Source of the DNA: CAWDCV01 sp963728125
GTDB taxonomy: Bacteria; Actinomycetota; Actinomycetes; CAWDCV01
DNA length: 64,000 nucleotides
NCBI GenBank assembly: GCA_963728125.1
Contig: CAVSIZ010000005.1
Span: 124,001-188,000, forward strand
Reading direction: 5' to 3'
The notes beneath the pieces are model-generated. The model was not told where the DNA came from and ran no database searches. It saw only the letters and a list, made by a program, of their open reading frames with translations. Below are positions 25,077 through 36,509 of the stretch, piece by piece; within the stretch, counting starts at the first letter, position 1, and every line of letters starts with the position of its first letter. A program made the translations under genes and the position numbers.

Positions 25077-26810
25077 TCAGCCCATACCCGACTGCGGGGA
25101 GATGAGTCGGAACCAGTAGAAGCCGTGGCCGGCAAGGGTCAGGAAGTACGGCAGCTCACCGATCATCGGGAACTCGACACCGCCGAGCAGCTCGACCGGT
25201 CGCCAGTCCTCGTACCGTCGAAGGTCCAGTTCCACCGGCTGCGCGAACCGGGACAGGTTGTTGACGCACATCACGACGTCGTCGCCGAAGGTGCGGACGT
25301 AGGTGAGGACGCTCGGGTTGCTGCCGCCGAGATCGTCGAAGCTCCCCAGCCCAAAGGCGGGGTTCTGCTTGCGGACCTCGATGATCCGGCGGGTCCAGTG
25401 CAGCAACGAGGTGGTGTTGCGAAGCTGCGCCTCGACGTTGGTCACCTGGAAGCCGTACACCGGGTCCATGATGATCGGCAGCGTCAGCCGGCCGGGGTCG
25501 CACGAGGAGAAACCGGCGTTGCGGTCGGGCGTCCACTGCATCGGCGTACGCACGCCGTCGCGATCGCCGAGCCAGATGTTGTCGCCCATGCCGATCTCAT
25601 CGCCGTAGTACAGAACCGGTGAACCGGGGAGCGACAGCAGCAGGGCGGTGAAGAGCTCGAGCTGGTTGCGGTCGTTCTCGAGCAGCGGGGCGAGGCGTCG
25701 ACGGATGCCGATGTTGGCCTTCATCCGCGGGTCTTTGGCGTACTCGGTGTACATGTAGTCGCGCTCTTCGTCGGTGACCATCTCGAGCGTGAGCTCGTCG
25801 TGGTTGCGCAGGAAGATGCCCCACTGGCAGCCGTCCGGAATGTCCGGCGTCTGCGCCATGATCTCCGAGATCGGGTAGCGGGATTCGCGCCGTACGCCCA
25901 TGAAGAGCCGCGGCATGACCGGGAAGTGGAACGCCATGTGGCACTCGTCGCCACCGGTCTTCGGGTCCCCGAAGTAGTCGACGACATCGTCCGGCCACTG
26001 GTTGGCCTCGGCGAGCAGTACCCGATCGGGATAGAGCCGGTCGATCTCCGTCCGGACACGCTTGAGGAACTCGTGTGTCGCCGGCAGGTTCTCGCAGATC
26101 GTCCCCTCGGCTTCGTACAGGTACGGGACGGCGTCAAGACGCAGCCCGTCGACGCCGAGATCGAGCCAGAACCGTAGCCCCTCGAGAACGGCCTCCTGCA
26201 CGCGCGGGTTCTCGTAGTTCAGGTCCGGTTGATGGCCGAAGAAGCGGTGCCAGAAGTACTGCTTGCGAACCGGGTCGAACGTCCAGTTCGACGTCTCGGT
26301 GTCGACGAAGATGACGCGCGCGTCGCGGAACTTCTCGTCGGTATCGCTCCACACGTAGAAGTCCCCGAACGGGCCCTCGGGATCGGACCGCGACGCCTGG
26401 AACCACGTGTGCTGATCGGAGGTGTGGTTCATGACGAAGTCGATGATCACCCGCAGGCCGCGCTCGTGGGCAGCGTCGACGAACTCGATGAAGTCCGCGA
26501 GCGTGCCGAATTCCGGCAGCACCTTGAGGTAGTCGGAGATGTCGTAGCCGCCGTCGCGTAGCGGTGAAGCCATGAATGGGGGCAGCCAGAGGCAATCGAC
26601 GCCGAGCCACTGCAAGTAGTCGAGCTTGTCGGTCAGGCCCCTGAGGTCTCCGGCACCGTCGCCGTTGCTATCGGAGAACGAGCGAACAAGCACCTCGTAG
26701 AACACGGCGCGCTTGAACCAATCGGGGTCGTGCGTATCCCCGTAACTGTCGGGGATCGGTTGCCCGGGGGAGGTGCCGTACTCGGACGGCTCCGCAGTAG
26801 TCGCGGTCAC
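25077..26810 (-). CDS. treS: trehalose synthase (maltose alpha-D-glucosyltransferase)
   Basis: TreS interconverts trehalose and maltose. From GTG 26810 the protein has 577 residues: DPDWFKRAVFYEVLVRSF start, GH13 barrel with nucleophile Asp in DGLRLDAVPYLYEAEGT, acid Glu in LLAEANQWPDDV and Asp in FLRNHDELTLE, and a C-terminal beta domain. GTG 26810 is chosen over the frame start at 26855 because it overlaps the glgE stop by 4 bases (GTGA). It is the second gene of the operon and feeds maltose to Mak. Confidence 0.95.
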   Translation of the reverse strand: MTATTAEPSEYGTSPGQPIPDSYGDTHDPDWFKRAVFYEVLVRSFSDSNGDGAGDLRGLTDKLDYLQWLGVDCLWLPPFMASPLRDGGYDISDYLKVLPEFGTLADFIEFVDAAHERGLRVIIDFVMNHTSDQHTWFQASRSDPEGPFGDFYVWSDTDEKFRDARVIFVDTETSNWTFDPVRKQYFWHRFFGHQPDLNYENPRVQEAVLEGLRFWLDLGVDGLRLDAVPYLYEAEGTICENLPATHEFLKRVRTEIDRLYPDRVLLAEANQWPDDVVDYFGDPKTGGDECHMAFHFPVMPRLFMGVRRESRYPISEIMAQTPDIPDGCQWGIFLRNHDELTLEMVTDEERDYMYTEYAKDPRMKANIGIRRRLAPLLENDRNQLELFTALLLSLPGSPVLYYGDEIGMGDNIWLGDRDGVRTPMQWTPDRNAGFSSCDPGRLTLPIIMDPVYGFQVTNVEAQLRNTTSLLHWTRRIIEVRKQNPAFGLGSFDDLGGSNPSVLTYVRTFGDDVVMCVNNLSRFAQPVELDLRRYEDWRPVELLGGVEFPMIGELPYFLTLAGHGFYWFRLISPQSGMG

Positions 26811-28813
26811 CTGGCGTCCGACACGACCGTCAGGATGTGTGCCGGCTCTTGCCACGGGTCGAGGCGCACGTAGTTGTACTCGCCCCAGGTGAACTGCGCG
26901 CCGGTCAGCTCGTCGCGCACGGTGAAACTGTCATGCCAGTCCAGGCCGAGCGAGGGCATGTCGAGGCCCACAGTGCCTTCCTGCGTACCGTGCGGATTGA
27001 GGTTGACGACGACGATCACGCGGTCGGGGCTGTTCGATGTGGCCCGTGCTCCGACATTTACTGCGCGGCTCTTGGAGAAGCAGAGGATGTTGTCGTTCCA
27101 GGAGCGATGGAACTGCAGATTGCGCAGCCACTGCAGCGCCGGGTGAGCGCGCCGGATCTCGTTGAGCTTGGTGAGGAACGGGGCCAGCGACTGCCCCTCG
27201 CGTGCACCGCCCGGTTCGTACGACGCCCAGTCGCGCGGGCGGTACTGGTACTTCTCGGAGTCGAGGTACTCCTCGCTGCCTGGCCGCAGCGCAACGTGCT
27301 CGAACAGCTCGTAGCCGGAGTAGACGCCCCAGCTCGGCGACATCATCGACGCGAGCACAGCGCGGATCTTGAACGCCGGCGGGCCGCCATACTGCAGGAA
27401 CGCGTGCAGGATGTCCGGAGTGTTGACGAAGAAGTTCGGCCGCATCATCGCCGCGGTCTCGCCGGCCAGCTCGCGAAGGTACTCCTCCAACTCCCACTTG
27501 CCAGTGCGCCAGGTGAAGTAGGTGTAGGACTGCTGGAAACCGATCCGGCCGAGCATCCGCATCATCGCCGGTCGGGTGAACGCCTCGGCCAGGAAGATGA
27601 CATCGGGATCGGTGCGACGCACGTCGCCGATCAGCCACTCCCAGAACTCCACCGGCTTGGTGTGCGGGTTGTCGACGCGGAAGATGCGCACACCGTGTGA
27701 CATCCAGTACCGCAGGACGCGCATCATCTCCTTGTAGATGCCGTCGCGGTCACGATCGAAGTTCAGCGGGTAGATGTCCTGGTACTTCTTCGGCGGGTTC
27801 TCGGCGTACGCGATGCTGCCGTCGGCGCGTGTCGTGAACCAGTCTGGGTGCTCTTTGGCCCAGGGATGGTCAGGCGACGCCTGCAGGGCGTAGTCGAGCG
27901 CCACCTCCATCCCGAGCTCGCGGGTGCGTGCGACGAAGGCGTCGAAGTCGTCGATCGTGCCCAGGTCCGGATGGACAGCGTCGTGGCCGCCATCGGGCGA
28001 GCCGATTGCCCACGGCACACCGGGATCGCCCGGCCCAGGCGTCAGAGTGTTGTTGGCGCCCTTGCGGAACGTGGTGCCGATCGGATGGATCGGTGGCAAG
28101 TAGACGACATCGAAGCCCATGTCGGCGATTGCCGGCAGGCGGTTCATCGCGTCCCGCAGCGTCCCCGAGCGTGGCGGGTCGAGGCTGGCGCCCTCTGAAC
28201 GAGGAAAGAACTCGTACCAGCTGCCGTACAGCGCTCGGACTCGATCGACCTGGACGGGCATCGGATCGCTCGCGGTGACGAGGTCGCGCAGGGGGTTGCG
28301 ACGCAACACCTCTTCGACGGCGGGCGCGAGTGCTGCGGCGAGCCGCGCCTGCGGCGGTCGACCTGTGTCGCGCAGCGCGCGGACGGCATCGCGGAGAGCC
28401 CCGCGCCCACCGCCGTTTCGTGGCGCCGCCTGGGCGGCGCGCTCGAGCAGCAGCGCACCCTCCTCGAACATGAGCTCGACGTCGATGCCCGCGGGCACCT
28501 TGATCTCGGCGGCGTGCCGCCACGTCTCCACGGGATCGGACCAGGCCTCGACGGTGAACGTCCACGCACCCTCGGCGTCGGGCGTGACGTCGGCCGCCCA
28601 GCGATCGAGACCAACACCGAACGGGTGCATGGGCGTCCACGGGCCGCGCCGGTTCTTCGGACCCTTGAGGACCACGTTCGCGTTGACGGCGTCGTGGCCC
28701 TCGCGAAACACCGTCGCCGTCACGGTGAACGTCTCACCGACGACCGCCTTGGCCGGCCAACGACCGCAGCCGACAGCGGGCTCCACGTCGGTGATGGGGA
28801 TGCGTCCGATCAT
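26807..28813 (-). CDS. glgE: alpha-1,4-glucan:maltose-1-phosphate maltosyltransferase GlgE
   Basis: GlgE extends alpha-glucan with maltosyl units from maltose-1-phosphate. From ATG 28813 the protein has 668 residues starting MIGRIPITDVEPAVGCGRWP, the family N-terminus; an upstream frame to 28894 would run through a palindrome and is rejected. Visible motifs are VVYLPPIHPIGTTFRKG, the nucleophile Asp in GVRIFRVDNPHTKPVEFWEW and the acid Glu in VIFLAEAFTRP. An N-terminal beta domain and helical bundle precede the GH13 barrel, as in known structures. It is the first gene of glgE-treS-mak-glgB; the divergent glgP lies 112 bases away across a palindromic region. Confidence 0.95.
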   Translation of the reverse strand: MIGRIPITDVEPAVGCGRWPAKAVVGETFTVTATVFREGHDAVNANVVLKGPKNRRGPWTPMHPFGVGLDRWAADVTPDAEGAWTFTVEAWSDPVETWRHAAEIKVPAGIDVELMFEEGALLLERAAQAAPRNGGGRGALRDAVRALRDTGRPPQARLAAALAPAVEEVLRRNPLRDLVTASDPMPVQVDRVRALYGSWYEFFPRSEGASLDPPRSGTLRDAMNRLPAIADMGFDVVYLPPIHPIGTTFRKGANNTLTPGPGDPGVPWAIGSPDGGHDAVHPDLGTIDDFDAFVARTRELGMEVALDYALQASPDHPWAKEHPDWFTTRADGSIAYAENPPKKYQDIYPLNFDRDRDGIYKEMMRVLRYWMSHGVRIFRVDNPHTKPVEFWEWLIGDVRRTDPDVIFLAEAFTRPAMMRMLGRIGFQQSYTYFTWRTGKWELEEYLRELAGETAAMMRPNFFVNTPDILHAFLQYGGPPAFKIRAVLASMMSPSWGVYSGYELFEHVALRPGSEEYLDSEKYQYRPRDWASYEPGGAREGQSLAPFLTKLNEIRRAHPALQWLRNLQFHRSWNDNILCFSKSRAVNVGARATSNSPDRVIVVVNLNPHGTQEGTVGLDMPSLGLDWHDSFTVRDELTGAQFTWGEYNYVRLDPWQEPAHILTVVSDAR

Positions 28814-28846
28814 CGAGGTCAACCTACCGGCTGACGCCCCCTCTGA

Positions 28847-28898
28847 TCTCGTGTCAGAACGTGGCGCGGTCATGGCCGCGTCACGTTCTGACACGAGA
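28847..28898. repeat. large palindromic stem-loop, copy 1 of the TGTCAGAACGTG repeat
   Basis: Left arm 28847-28869 and right arm 28876-28898 pair at 22 of 23 positions around a 6-base loop. The arm contains TGTCAGAACGTG. The single mismatch would be a G-U pair in plus-strand RNA. It lies between the divergent genes glgE and glgP, 15 bases upstream of the glgP -10 element. The same core with the same mismatch recurs at 62933-62976, and a degenerate form at 60021-60062. It may be an operator for glucan genes, a bidirectional terminator-like element or a dispersed repeat family. Confidence 0.75.
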
Positions 28899-28913
28899 CT
28901 CGAAAGGGATCGC

Positions 28914-28919
28914 TAACCT
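28914..28919 (+). promoter_or_regulatory. putative -10 element of a leaderless glgP promoter
   Basis: TAACCT ends 6 bases before GTG 28926, and no ribosome site is present between. This is the leaderless arrangement seen at several other genes in this window. The right arm of the palindrome ends 15 bases upstream, where a -35 box or operator would lie. Confidence 0.42.
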
Positions 28920-28925
28920 CGCCGG

Positions 28926-31526
28926 GTGCGTGCCATCCGTCGCTTCACCGTGCGAACACACCTGCCCGAGCCACTGCAGCCACTCGGCGAGCTGGCCATG
29001 AACCTGCGCTGGTCATGGCATCCGGAGTCGGCCGACCTGTTCGCCTCCGTCGATCCCGACATCTGGGAAGCCGTGTCTCACGATCCGGTACGACTGCTGG
29101 GCGAGGTGTCCGTCGGATCGGCTCGCTGCGCTGTCGGTCGACCGGCGGTTCCTGCGACGGCTGCAGAACGCCGCCGACGAGCTCGACGACTATCTCAGCG
29201 GTGATCGCTGGTACCAGCGACTCGGCCCTGACGCGCCGCGCTCGATCGCGTACTTCTCCCCGGAGTACGGCATCACGGCCGTACTGCCGCAGTACTCCGG
29301 CGGTCTCGGGATCCTCGCCGGCGATCACCTCAAGGCCGCGAGCGACCTCGGTGTCCCCATTCTCGGTGTCGGCCTGCTGTACCGGCGCGGCTACTTCCGG
29401 CAGTCGCTATCCCGAGATGGCTGGCAGCAAGAGCGCTACCCACTGCTCGACCCGTACGCACTGCCAATCGCCCAGCTTCGCGACGAGAGCGGTGTCCCCG
29501 TCAAGGTGACCGTGGGCATGCCGGGACGCCGCGTCGTCGCTCAGGTGTGGAAGGTGTCCGTCGGTCGGGTGCCGCTGCTCCTGCTCGACACCGACATCGA
29601 GGACAACGCGCCGGCCGAGCGCGAGGTGACGGATCGGCTGTACGGCGGCGGCAGCGAGCATCGCCTGCAGCAGGAGATGCTGCTCGGCATCGGCGGCGTC
29701 CGCGCCGTCCGCGCCTACTGCACCTTGACCGGCTTTCCTACGCCGGAGGTCTTTCACACCAACGAGGGCCATGCAGGCTTCCTCGGCATCGAACGCATTC
29801 GCGAGTTGGTCGAGAACGACGGCCTCGGCTTCGACGAGGCGCTGGAAGCGGCGCGGGCCGGCACGGTCTTCACCACCCACACGCCGGTACCGGCGGGCAT
29901 CGACCGGTTCGGTCGTGACCTCGTGCTGCAGTACTTCGGCGGTGACAACGCCTGGCCCGGCGTCCCCGCCGAACGGGTCGCGGCGCTCGGCGCCGAGGAC
30001 TACGAGGGCGGCGACCCGAACATCTTCAACATGGCCGTGATGGGGCTGCGCCTCGCGCAGCGCGCCAACGGAGTGTCCAAGCTGCACGGTGCGGTGAGCC
30101 GCGAGATGTTCCGCGGGCTGTGGGCGGGCTTCGACGCTCCGGCCGTCCCGATCACGCACGTCACCAACGGCGTGCACGCGCCGACCTGGGTGGCGCGAGA
30201 GATCATGGACTTGGCCCGCCGCGAGGTCGGCACCAGCCTCGTCGAGGAGGCCGACGCCGAGGGATGGGAGGCCATCGAGAAGATCCCGGATCGGCTCATC
30301 TGGGAGACCAGGCGCACGCTGCGCGCGGCGCTCGTGCTCGAGGCGCGACGCCGGCTGCGCGAATCATGGCGGCAGCGCGGAGCGAGCGACGCCGAGCTCG
30401 GCTGGGTCGACGACGTGCTCAGCGACGACATCCTCACGATTGGCTTCGCCCGCCGCGTGCCGTCGTACAAGCGCCTCACGCTGATGTTGCGAGACCGCGA
30501 GAGGCTCACTCGGCTGCTCTTGCATCCGCAGCGCCCGGTGCAGCTCATCGTGGCCGGCAAGGCGCACCCTGCCGACGACGGCGGCAAGCGACTCATCCAG
30601 GATCTGGTGCGCTTCAGCGACGACCCGGCCGTCCGCCACCGCATCGTCTTCCTCCCTGACTACGACATCGCCATGGCCAAGCCGCTGTATCCGGGCTGCG
30701 ACGTGTGGCTCAACAACCCCATCCGGCCGCTGGAGGCGTCCGGGACGTCGGGCATGAAGTCGGCACTGAACGGCGGTCTGAACCTCTCGATCCTGGACGG
30801 CTGGTGGGACGAGATGTACGACGGCGAGAACGGCTGGGCGATCCCCACGGCAGATGGTGTCGAGAACGACGACCGTCGCGACGACCTCGAGGCGGCGGCG
30901 CTGTACGACCTGATCGAGCACCGGGTCGCGCCGCAGTTCTACGAGCGGGACGACGAGGACCTGCCCCTACGCTGGTTGGAGATGGTGCGCCACACCCTGC
31001 AGACACTCGGTCCGAAGGTCCTCGCCAGCCGGATGCTGTGCGATTACGTCCGCGAGCTCTACACGCCGGCTGCAGTGTCGTCACGTGCGGTCCGCGAAGG
31101 GGACCGGGCGCAGGAGCTTGCGGCGTGGAAGAACCGCGTGCGTGCGGCGTGGCACGACGTCCGGGTCGAACACGTGGAGTCGGAGGGAGTCGACGACGTC
31201 AGCCCCGAGGTCGGTGCCCGGCTCGAGGTGCGCGCGTACGTGTTCCTGGGCGACGTCAGTACCGACGACGTCGATGTGCAGGTTGTGCACGGTCGTGTCG
31301 ACGAGGACGACCAGTTGCTCGCCCCGTCGGTGACGTCCCTGACGGTGGCCGAGACGTACGAATCCGGGCGGCATCGTTACGAGGGCAGCGTCGAGCTCGA
31401 CCGCACCGGCCCGTTCGGCTACACCGTTCGCGTGCTGCCGCGTAACCCGCTGCTGTCGAGCGGTGCGGAGCTCGGACTGGTGGCGCTGCCGCAGTTGCCC
31501 GACCCCGACCTGTCGGCGACGCTGCG

Positions 31527-31530
<4 letters not shown>
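28926..31530 (+). pseudogene. glgP: alpha-glucan phosphorylase, interrupted by one frameshift
   Basis: GlgP releases glucose-1-phosphate from alpha-glucan using phosphate and PLP. The first frame (from GTG 28926) encodes MRAIRRFTVRTHLPEPLQPL and continues to GEVSV; the rest, from DRLAALSVDRRFLRRLQ to the stop at 31530, is one base out of step. Deleting one G at 29115-29116 restores a continuous protein of about 867 residues, the length of actinobacterial phosphorylases. The N-terminal region YFSPEYGITAVLPQYSGGLG and the PLP-lysine region EASGTSGMKSALNGGLN are intact. Its stop overlaps glgX by 4 bases (convergent). As written the gene would give a 92-residue fragment; all else is well conserved, so a sequencing error is more likely than loss. 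Confidence 0.92.
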
Positions 31531-33635
<2,105 letters not shown>

Positions 33636-33701
33636 TCGGCCCAGTCTGACAGTTGCTTAGGGTGTGCTGCGTATCAAGCACTCATTCTCAGGAGGTCGCA
33701 C

Positions 33702-34481
33702 GTGGGCACGTTCGTCCGGCTCGAGGTCGAGGACGGCATCGGAACCATCCGGCTTGATCGCCCCCCGATGAACGCGCTCAACGATCAGGTGCAGGACGAG
33801 CTGCACGCCGCCGCAGACGAGGCAACCGACAACCGCGCCGTGCGCGCGGTCATCCTCTACGGCGGCGACAAGGTGTTTGCCGCGGGCGCCGACATCAAGG
33901 AGATGGCGGGTGCGTCGTACACCGACATCGTCGATCGATCGGCGCGGTTGCAAGCCGCGTTCACCGCGGTGGCGCGCATCCCCAAGCCCGTGGTCGCCGC
34001 TGTGACGGGGTACGCGCTCGGCGGCGGCTGCGAGCTCGCGCTGTGTGCCGACTTCCGAGTCTGCGGCGACAACGCCAAGCTCGGGCAACCGGAGATCCTG
34101 CTCGGCATCATTCCCGGCGCGGGTGGCACGCAGCGGCTGTCACGGCTGGTCGGGCCCGCTCGCGCGAAGGACCTGGTCTTCACCGGCCGGTTCGTCGAGG
34201 CTGCCGAGGCGCTGGCGATCGGGCTCGTCGACCGAGTGGTCGCTCCCGACGACGTATACGCCGCAGCGCAGTCGCTCGTGGCGCCGTTCGTCACCGGACC
34301 GGCGTACGCCCTGCGGGCTGCCAAGGAGGCGATCGACCGCGGCCTCGAGGCGTCGCTGGAAACCGGGTTGGAGATCGAGCGACAGCAGTTTGCGTCGCTG
34401 TTCGCCACCGAGGACCGGGCCATCGGGATGACCTCGTTCGTCGAGAACGGTCCCGGCAAGGCGGAGTTCGTCGGGCGGTGA
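33702..34481 (+). CDS. echA: enoyl-CoA hydratase
   Basis: The 259-residue crotonase-fold protein hydrates 2-enoyl-CoA. The oxyanion-hole segment KVFAAGADIKEMA, the GYALGGGCELALCADFRV motif with the first catalytic-site Glu and GQPEILLGIIPGAGGTQRL with the second Glu are intact. GTG 33702 follows AGGAGG by about 7 bases; the frame upstream to 33630 is not needed. The next gene, a methyltransferase, starts inside its stop codon (GTGA), so the two are one operon. It would pair with the 3-hydroxyacyl-CoA dehydrogenase at 3.1 kb in beta-oxidation. Confidence 0.92.
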   Translation: MGTFVRLEVEDGIGTIRLDRPPMNALNDQVQDELHAAADEATDNRAVRAVILYGGDKVFAAGADIKEMAGASYTDIVDRSARLQAAFTAVARIPKPVVAAVTGYALGGGCELALCADFRVCGDNAKLGQPEILLGIIPGAGGTQRLSRLVGPARAKDLVFTGRFVEAAEALAIGLVDRVVAPDDVYAAAQSLVAPFVTGPAYALRAAKEAIDRGLEASLETGLEIERQQFASLFATEDRAIGMTSFVENGPGKAEFVGR

Positions 34482-35404
34482 ACGCGCCCGATCTCGTTGC
34501 GCAGGCGTGGGACGACCCGAAGCTGGCGAACGTCCTCTACCACGACTGGGAGGCGTCGACGTACGACGAGAAGTGGTCGATCTCGTACGACGAGCGCTGC
34601 ATCTCCTACGCCCGCGACCGGTTCACCGCGGTGACCGGTCCGATGGCTGCGCCGTACGACCGGGCGCTCGAGATCGGGGCCGGGACGGGGTTCTTCCTGC
34701 TCAATCTGAAGCAGGCAGGGGTCCTGCGCGACGGAGCGGTCACAGACATTTCGCCGGGCATGGTTGCGGCGGCGCAGCGCAATGCCTCGGCTCTCGGCTT
34801 CGCGATCGAGGGGCGCGTTGCTGACGCGGAGTCGCTGCCGTATCGGGACGAGTCGTTCGATCTCGTCGTTGGGCACGCGGTGCTGCACCACATCCCAGAC
34901 GTCGAGCTCGCCTTTCGAGAGACACTGCGGGTGCTGCGCCCTGGTGGTCGGTTCGTGTTCTGCGGCGAGCCGACGCGGTACGGCGACTTCGTCGCACGTC
35001 GGCTGTCCCGGCTGACGTGGGCGGTGACGACCCGGGTCACCCACCTGCCGCGCCTGCGAGACGGCTGGTCGCGACCCCGCGCCGAGCTGGACGAGTCGTC
35101 GCGTGCAGCGGCGCTGGAGGCGGTCGTCGACCTGCACACCTTCGACCCGTCTGCACTGGCCCGGCTGGCGGTGCGCGCCGGCGCTGCCGATGTGCACACG
35201 GTGACCGAGGAACTGACGGCGTCGTGGTTCGGCTGGCCGGTGCGCACCTTCGAATCGGCGGTAAACCCCGATCGACTCGGGTGGGGCTGGGCGATGTTCG
35301 CCTACCGGACCTGGCTGCGCCTCTCAGCGGTCGACCGCGCACTCGCCCACGTCGTGCCGGCGCAGCTCTTCTACAACGTCTCCGTCACCGGCACCCGTCC
35401 GTAG
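34478..35404 (+). CDS. class I SAM-dependent methyltransferase
   Basis: The 308-residue protein has a clear SAM-binding Rossmann motif ALEIGAGTGFFLLNL, a SPGMVAAAQRNASAL motif II region, FDLVVGHAVLHHIPDVE and RVLRPGGRFVFCGEPTRYGD. The C-terminal 130 residues are basic and hydrophobic (YRTWLRLSAVDRALAHVVP) and may contact lipid or a large substrate. GTG 34478 overlaps the enoyl-CoA hydratase stop by 4 bases. The acceptor is unknown; neighbours suggest lipid or polysaccharide modification, but that is weak. Confidence 0.88.
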   Translation: MNAPDLVAQAWDDPKLANVLYHDWEASTYDEKWSISYDERCISYARDRFTAVTGPMAAPYDRALEIGAGTGFFLLNLKQAGVLRDGAVTDISPGMVAAAQRNASALGFAIEGRVADAESLPYRDESFDLVVGHAVLHHIPDVELAFRETLRVLRPGGRFVFCGEPTRYGDFVARRLSRLTWAVTTRVTHLPRLRDGWSRPRAELDESSRAAALEAVVDLHTFDPSALARLAVRAGAADVHTVTEELTASWFGWPVRTFESAVNPDRLGWGWAMFAYRTWLRLSAVDRALAHVVPAQLFYNVSVTGTRP

Positions 35405-35411
35405 GACAGCA

Positions 35412-35521
35412 GCTTCCCTCAGGTTGTCGTCACTTCCCTGCCGTTGTCATCACATTCGTGTCCGTTTTGCACCTTTTCGGTGATGTGAACCTGAGGGAAG
35501 TGACACCAACCTGAGGGAAGT
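35412..35521. terminator. long inverted repeat between convergent genes, probable bidirectional terminator
   Basis: Left arm about 35412-35454 and right arm 35481-35521 are imperfect inverted copies of a CTTCCCTCAGGTTG...GTCACTTCCCT pattern. Each arm itself carries the CTTCCCT unit twice, and the loop is about 26 bases with two short T-runs. It fills the space between the methyltransferase stop (35404) and the stop of the minus-strand DUF559 gene (35521), so it could end both transcripts. It may also belong to a dispersed repeat family. Confidence 0.6.
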
Positions 35522-36436
35522 CATCTCCGTTGAGATCGGACGAGCGCGCTGCGCAGCCGCACCACTGCTCGATCTGGTTCATGGACGACCTCGTGCCAGG
35601 TGAGCCGGACGACGATCCAGCCGAGGCGTTCGATGCGCTCCTGACGAAGTTTCTCGCGCCGTAGAGCGTTTGCGTCGCGCCCGTCGTACTTGAGCATCCC
35701 GTCGAATTCGACGGCTACCTTGTGGTGAGGCCAGCCAAGGTCGACATAGGCGACGACACCGTCGTCGTCCCAAATCGTCAGTTGAGGTTCGGGCGCCGGC
35801 AATCCGCGCTCGTGGATGAGCAGACGCCCCAGGGTCTCTAGCGGTGACTCGGCACGCCCATCGGCCAGATCGACGACAGTGGTCGCGGCGTCGCTGCCCG
35901 GCCAGCGACGGCAGCCAGCCAAGACCGCGCGCAACTGCTGCTCGTCGACTCGCGCCCGGTGCAGCGCGGAGTCGGCAACAACCAGTGCCGCCCGCCGAGT
36001 CGCAGTTCTCGCCACATCCACGACCGTTCTCGCCACTGTCGTGACCCGAACCCCGCGATGGGTGTCGGATGTCGGTGGCTGGCAGCGTCGCAACCCGAAT
36101 GCGATAGCCGCGCCCGACCTTCTCGATCCCGGTGGCACTAGTGAGCTCGATCAGCGATGGAGCTTGCGAGCACGTCCAAGCCGTGCAGCACAGCCGCGGT
36201 GAGATGGCTGACCACAACCCGTCGGCCCTGCGTCGCAGCAACTGCTGCGACGTCCACCGCGACGCGCGCAAGTTCGGTTCGTTCGCGGCAGCCGCGAGAA
36301 GCGCAGCGGGAGCGTAGGCGCCACGCCGAAGCGCAACCAGCCGACCAGAACGCAGCTCGCGCTGCAAGGACATCGCATCCCAACCGTCCGCCAGCAACGC
36401 ACGCCGAGAGACGACACCTCGAACAGGACCGGACAT
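35521..36436 (-). pseudogene. broken gene: AbiEi/DUF559 (Vsr-like) domain protein with at least three frameshifts
   Basis: Protein-like segments from one family are spread over all three minus frames. From ATG 36436: MSGPVRGVVSRRALLADGWD to APAALLAAAANE. Then frame two: RTELARVAVDVAAVAATQGR, GRRVVVSHLTAAVLHGLD. Then back to the first frame: ATGIEKVGRGYRIRVATLP. Then frame three: THRGVRVTTVARTVVDVA through an intact C-terminal DUF559 domain (VAYVDLGWPHHKVAVEFDG, then RLGWIVVRLTWHEVV). DUF559 domains have a Vsr-like nuclease fold. The shifts fall near 36290, 36155 and 36060, all within 240 bases. The last frame alone (35521-36138) could give a 205-residue protein. It may be a truly decayed gene; no partner toxin gene is near. 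Confidence 0.75.
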
Positions 36437-36509
36437 GCATGAGCATTCTCGTGGCCCGACCACCATGGCGCCGGACGTTGTCCACAGGGCGCGAGTAGCG
36501 TCTGGCGTT

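Noticed and set aside
35521..36436. Active type IV toxin-antitoxin system
   Set aside because: The AbiEi-like half is broken by frameshifts and no AbiEii-type toxin gene is beside it.
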